Positions 57,121 to 60,000 of a stretch of 60,000 nt of DNA are shown one piece after another; position 1 is the first letter of the stretch, and the number at the start of each line of letters is the position of its first letter. The stretch is from Bolinopsis microptera (Eukaryota; Ctenophora; Tentaculata; Lobata; Bolinopsidae). Position numbers and translations under genes: made by a program. Location of the stretch: assembly GCF_026151205.1 (NCBI RefSeq), contig NC_087078.1:13129118-13189117 (forward strand), given 5' to 3'. The notes beneath the pieces are model-generated. The model saw only the letters and a program-made list of their open reading frames with translations, made no database searches and had not been told where the DNA came from.

Positions 57121-57306
57121 TCATAAATACAACTGTTTATATTGCTGGGACCACTCAATAGGTATGTTGAGAATAGAGATCATTGGGGATGATAGGCATG
57201 TTATATTCAGTACGTACCATATACGGATGATGATTAATCACTCTACACTTGACTGTCTCGTGACTTTTTCAACCCCTTCTCTAGCTGGTCCTGAACGACT
57301 ATTCGA

Positions 57307-57390
57307 AACCCTAACCCTCTAATCTGATCCCAACCATAACCCTAACCCAATCCTTAACAAAAGCATATGCTGAAACCCTAACCCTAACTA
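57307..57390. repeat. Interstitial telomere-like repeats, cassette 3
   Basis: Copy of 43,462-43,550 with CCCTAA runs and one changed base (CCATAACCC). Confidence 0.6.
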
Positions 57391-57581
57391 GATATTAGAC
57401 TAACTTCCTTATACGGTCATATCACGTGATCGAAACAGTTTTTCGACAATATCTCGTCAGGGGAGCATTTTAACCCTTATATGTCATGGGGGTGATTCGG
57501 AATCAGCGTCCGAAAATACATCGATTGAAGGGGCCCTTTTAGTCTTAGAACAATCTCAAAGATCGACTGTAGAGTGATTTA

Positions 57582-57710
57582 TTGATTCACGATGTCAATC
57601 CTTCGCAGCTCGGTGAGGCACAGTGGTGCATCTCGCCGATCTACCGAAGACTGTGGTTGCGAGAAGCATTATTTGATGCGCGCGCGACCCAGTAGTGCAT
57701 CGCGCTACAA
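57582..57710. mobile_element. 129-bp MITE-like element, copy 1 (9-bp TSD)
   Basis: Begins TTGATTCACGATGTCAATCC and ends GTGCATCGCGCTACAA; the ends form an imperfect inverted repeat (TTGnnnCnCGATG). It is flanked by AGTGATTTA on both sides (57,573-57,581 and 57,711-57,719), and the homologous site at 43,729-43,737 is empty with one AGTGATTTA. A 9-bp duplication suggests a Mutator-like mobiliser. Confidence 0.82.
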
Positions 57711-58031
57711 AGTGATTTAGCACGCGCTCGTACCTATACACAACTAATAGAGTTAGATTAGTCGTGGTTATTTATTTCCAGTTATTTTCTAAAATTATTT
57801 GCACGGGTCAGAGTCAATGACAAAACAAGTTTATGAAAATGAGTTTATAAAAAAATTAACTGTTGCATCTTCAGTAACTATCAATCTTCAGTCTGAGTCA
57901 ATACCTATACTATAGCAGAGACAGAGACAAAACTTAGTCGTGTTTATTTATTTCCCAAGTGTTTTCTATAATTATTCACACGGGCCAATGACTAGACTGA
58001 TATATTAAAATGATCTGAGTTTGTCAAGAAT

Positions 58032-58156
58032 TTGATTCACGATGTCAATCCTTCGCAGCTCGGTGAGGCACAGTGGTGCATCTCGCCGATCTACCGAGAT
58101 GGTTGCGAGAAGCATTATTTGATGCGCGCGCGACCCAGTAGTGCATCGCGCTACAA
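58032..58156. mobile_element. 125-bp MITE-like element, copy 2 (9-bp TSD)
   Basis: Same sequence as the copy 450 bp upstream apart from a 4-bp deletion and minor changes, in the same orientation. Flanked by GTCAAGAAT on both sides (58,023-58,031 and 58,157-58,165). The empty site is at 44,034-44,042. Confidence 0.82.
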
Positions 58157-58684
58157 GTCAAGAATGTAATGTTTTACCCCGGGACCACCTGACCACGCGG
58201 AACACCTCAGATAAGCAGAAACAAGACCAAACCAATACGATTAAAAAACCATGTTATTTAAGTATTTAGCCCTGTAAGTAAAGCTTTAAGCAATGTTTTG
58301 GTCATAAGATGAAGTCATCAACAAATTCTCGATGTTTTCATATTATTATTTTCGTAGATTAAATAGAATATGATTCACCCTGATCGCTCATTCTTCTAGA
58401 ACCTTATGTTATAGGACATAAAATCTTGTATGAACTTGATTTGTTAAACTATCAGCTCCTACCTCCTATACGAGGGCAGTATACTAATTTAACGGTTTAA
58501 CACAGGGTGACTCCTCTCCGTTTACTGTAAACATTGGCCTCACCAAAGCATGAATCCCACGGTTCACTGGGAATTGGGAAAGATATGATTCTGTACAGTC
58601 TTCATCGTAGGCTATCCACTCCGATAATCGTAACCGATAATTATCTCTGATAATTCGTTAATAAAAGTTCTCTGTGTATCTATT

Positions 58685-59315
58685 ATCTCTACTATAATTC
58701 AGAGAATTCTTTTTGTACGTACACTGTACGACCGCCCACGTGCAAATTAGATGAAAAATAGGAATTTAGGTTACAACCAAAAGGTTCCATAGCAACGGTG
58801 TTTTAATGCACACATGCACGTGCAAAGATTGTTTTAACGTCATTTTGATCGGTTTTGTGGTAATTACGTTGTGTTTAAAGTGTTTTATATTTAAATCGGT
58901 TGTATCTTCGGTTGGGATGGATATTTTTGATGTGATTAAAAGTCTCTTTCAAAGAATACTACTAGCTTCGTCCCTGTTACCATGGGCTTTCTAGTATATA
59001 ATATATAAAATAATAAATATATTTTTATATAGATAAAATATCGCCCACGTGCAAATTAGCTAAAAAGCAAAAGGTTGCAAAGTAACCATGGTAACGAGGG
59101 TTGTTACACGCACGTGCACGTGCAAAGATTGTTAAAACAGAATTTTTTATCGGTTTTGTTGATATTACGTTGTGTTTAGTGCGAACAACATTTTAATCGG
59201 CTGTATCTTCGGTTGTGTAGGATATTTTTTGACTCGATTTAAACTTACTATTAAGCTATTACTTTACTAACAAAAAATACTATTAGCTTCCTCCCTGTGA
59301 CCACGGGTTTTCTAG
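58685..59315 (+). repeat. Two tandem ~310-bp repeats, cassette 3
   Basis: Counterpart of 44,560-45,180, with CGCCCACGTGCAAAT and GGTAATTACGT landmarks in each unit. Contains a 62-codon frame (58,806-58,994) corresponding to the 71-codon one in cassette 2. Homology to cassette 2 ends near 59,315. Confidence 0.75.
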
Positions 59316-59720
59316 TCTTACTTTTTTATTGAAAATCTTTTCAAAATAGTACATACATCAATGTAATTGCATGAAAATAACACGGTCAAAAAGTGATTTC
59401 TATGTACTATAATGACGGGAAACCAGAACGTAGTTCGTGCAAAAATTACACCTACAAAATATGGTCCCTGACAAAACATTTCATACAATCAACACATATA
59501 AATGTAAGATATATAGTAATAGAGATGATTGTGCAATAATAAAATACAGCGTGCATAAATATCATAATGTTAATAATTTGTTAACTTTTTAATGAAATAG
59601 ATTATATCATACAATACTTTTAAAAACCCAACCCACAACCCAACCCACCCCTAACCCCTTAAATAGTTTGGATCGGTTATTTTAGATTAGAGAATTGGCA
59701 TTGGGAGAAATGAGATGCAT
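59316..59720. other. Non-coding interval, 3' flank of a LINE fragment
   Basis: A+T-rich sequence with a CCCAACCCA-rich stretch near 59,625-59,660 that may belong to the 3' untranslated part of the minus-strand LINE. Confidence 0.5.
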
Positions 59721-60000
59721 CTAATCATTATCAGACAGGTAGAATTCAGCGTGACTATCGTTTGGATCTGTGGGTAGCATTTCCGACCATAGGTGATCCT
59801 TAAGTTTGGCCTTGAAGATATCAGGACAGCTATGGTCTCTTATTTCGAGAGGAAGTTTATTCCAGAGCAGATGTGTCCGATAAAAGAATGATTTCTTAAG
59901 GAGACTGCTATTACACTGTGTTTGAACAAGAGTCGTTACATAACTTAGGCTGTCATGGTGACATGATCTTAAGCGTGTGCTTCCTTTGTATAGTTGTAAG
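59721..60000 (-). mobile_element. LINE reverse-transcriptase C-terminus (runs off the window)
   Basis: On the minus strand an open frame enters from beyond 60,000 and stops at 59,721. It encodes the typical C-terminal tail of CR1/jockey/RTE-type polyproteins: LYKGSTRLRS, then KKSFFYRTHLLWNKLPLEIR and DIFKAKLKDHL. The catalytic domain would lie outside the window. It differs from the LINE at 40,858-42,658. Confidence 0.8.

Larger units (their letters stand above)
48107..59315. repeat. Segmental duplication, sulfatase cassette 3
   Basis: The left part (48,107-55,781, minus the retrotransposon) matches 11,694-15,629. The right part (53,980-59,315) matches 38,575-45,175. This cassette therefore joins the upstream region of cassette 1 to the downstream region of cassette 2 and is the most complete form. 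It carries a ~110-bp private insert at ~55,781-55,891 and several MITE insertions. Confidence 0.88.

Overview
This is eukaryotic, almost certainly invertebrate-animal DNA: A+T-rich, with spliced genes on both strands, an SRCR-domain membrane receptor, arylsulfatase B-type enzymes, a Golgi-type carbohydrate sulfotransferase, CR1/jockey-like LINEs, a tRNA-derived SINE, LTR and TIR elements, and interstitial TTAGGG-type telomere-like repeats. The clade cannot be fixed by reading alone; a cnidarian or other early-branching or marine invertebrate fits, at low confidence.

Layout. 1-868: 3' part of an RWD-like gene. 869-3,114: non-coding. 3,115-10,520: two degenerate 3.4-kb copies of one sequence, riddled with single-base indels (decayed retroelement or uncorrected sequence). 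10,955-11,379: a SINE. 11,694-16,991: arylsulfatase cassette 1, with a solo LTR upstream, a pogo/Tigger-like insertion downstream, then an inverted chimeric sulfatase fragment. 17,083-25,327: a large palindromic element, split by a 5,291-bp TIR transposon that carries a 61-copy array of a 52-bp repeat. 27,538-32,828: a second copy of that transposon, same length and opposite orientation, with a different target duplication. 33,334-36,930 (minus): a three-exon SRCR receptor gene. 38,575-45,175: sulfatase cassette 2, with a LINE inside its ATTAGAA microsatellite. 45,452-46,513: carbohydrate sulfotransferase. 48,107-59,315: sulfatase cassette 3, with a complete LTR retrotransposon in the position of the cassette 1 solo LTR, a frameshifted sulfatase and two copies of a 9-bp-TSD MITE. 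59,721-60,000 (minus): end of another LINE.

Genes and evolution. The functional theme is sulfated glycans: three paralogous secreted or lysosomal sulfatases lie near a Golgi-type sulfotransferase. Only copy 1 looks fully intact. Copy 2 has lost the Asp-Asn metal-binding motif through an in-frame replacement, and copy 3 has a one-base deletion. The repeated cassettes supply their own comparisons: because one copy is usually empty where another is occupied, five insertions can be defined with target duplications and two more can be located. The most unusual object is the satellite-bearing TIR transposon with 5-bp target duplications, which encodes no recognisable transposase.
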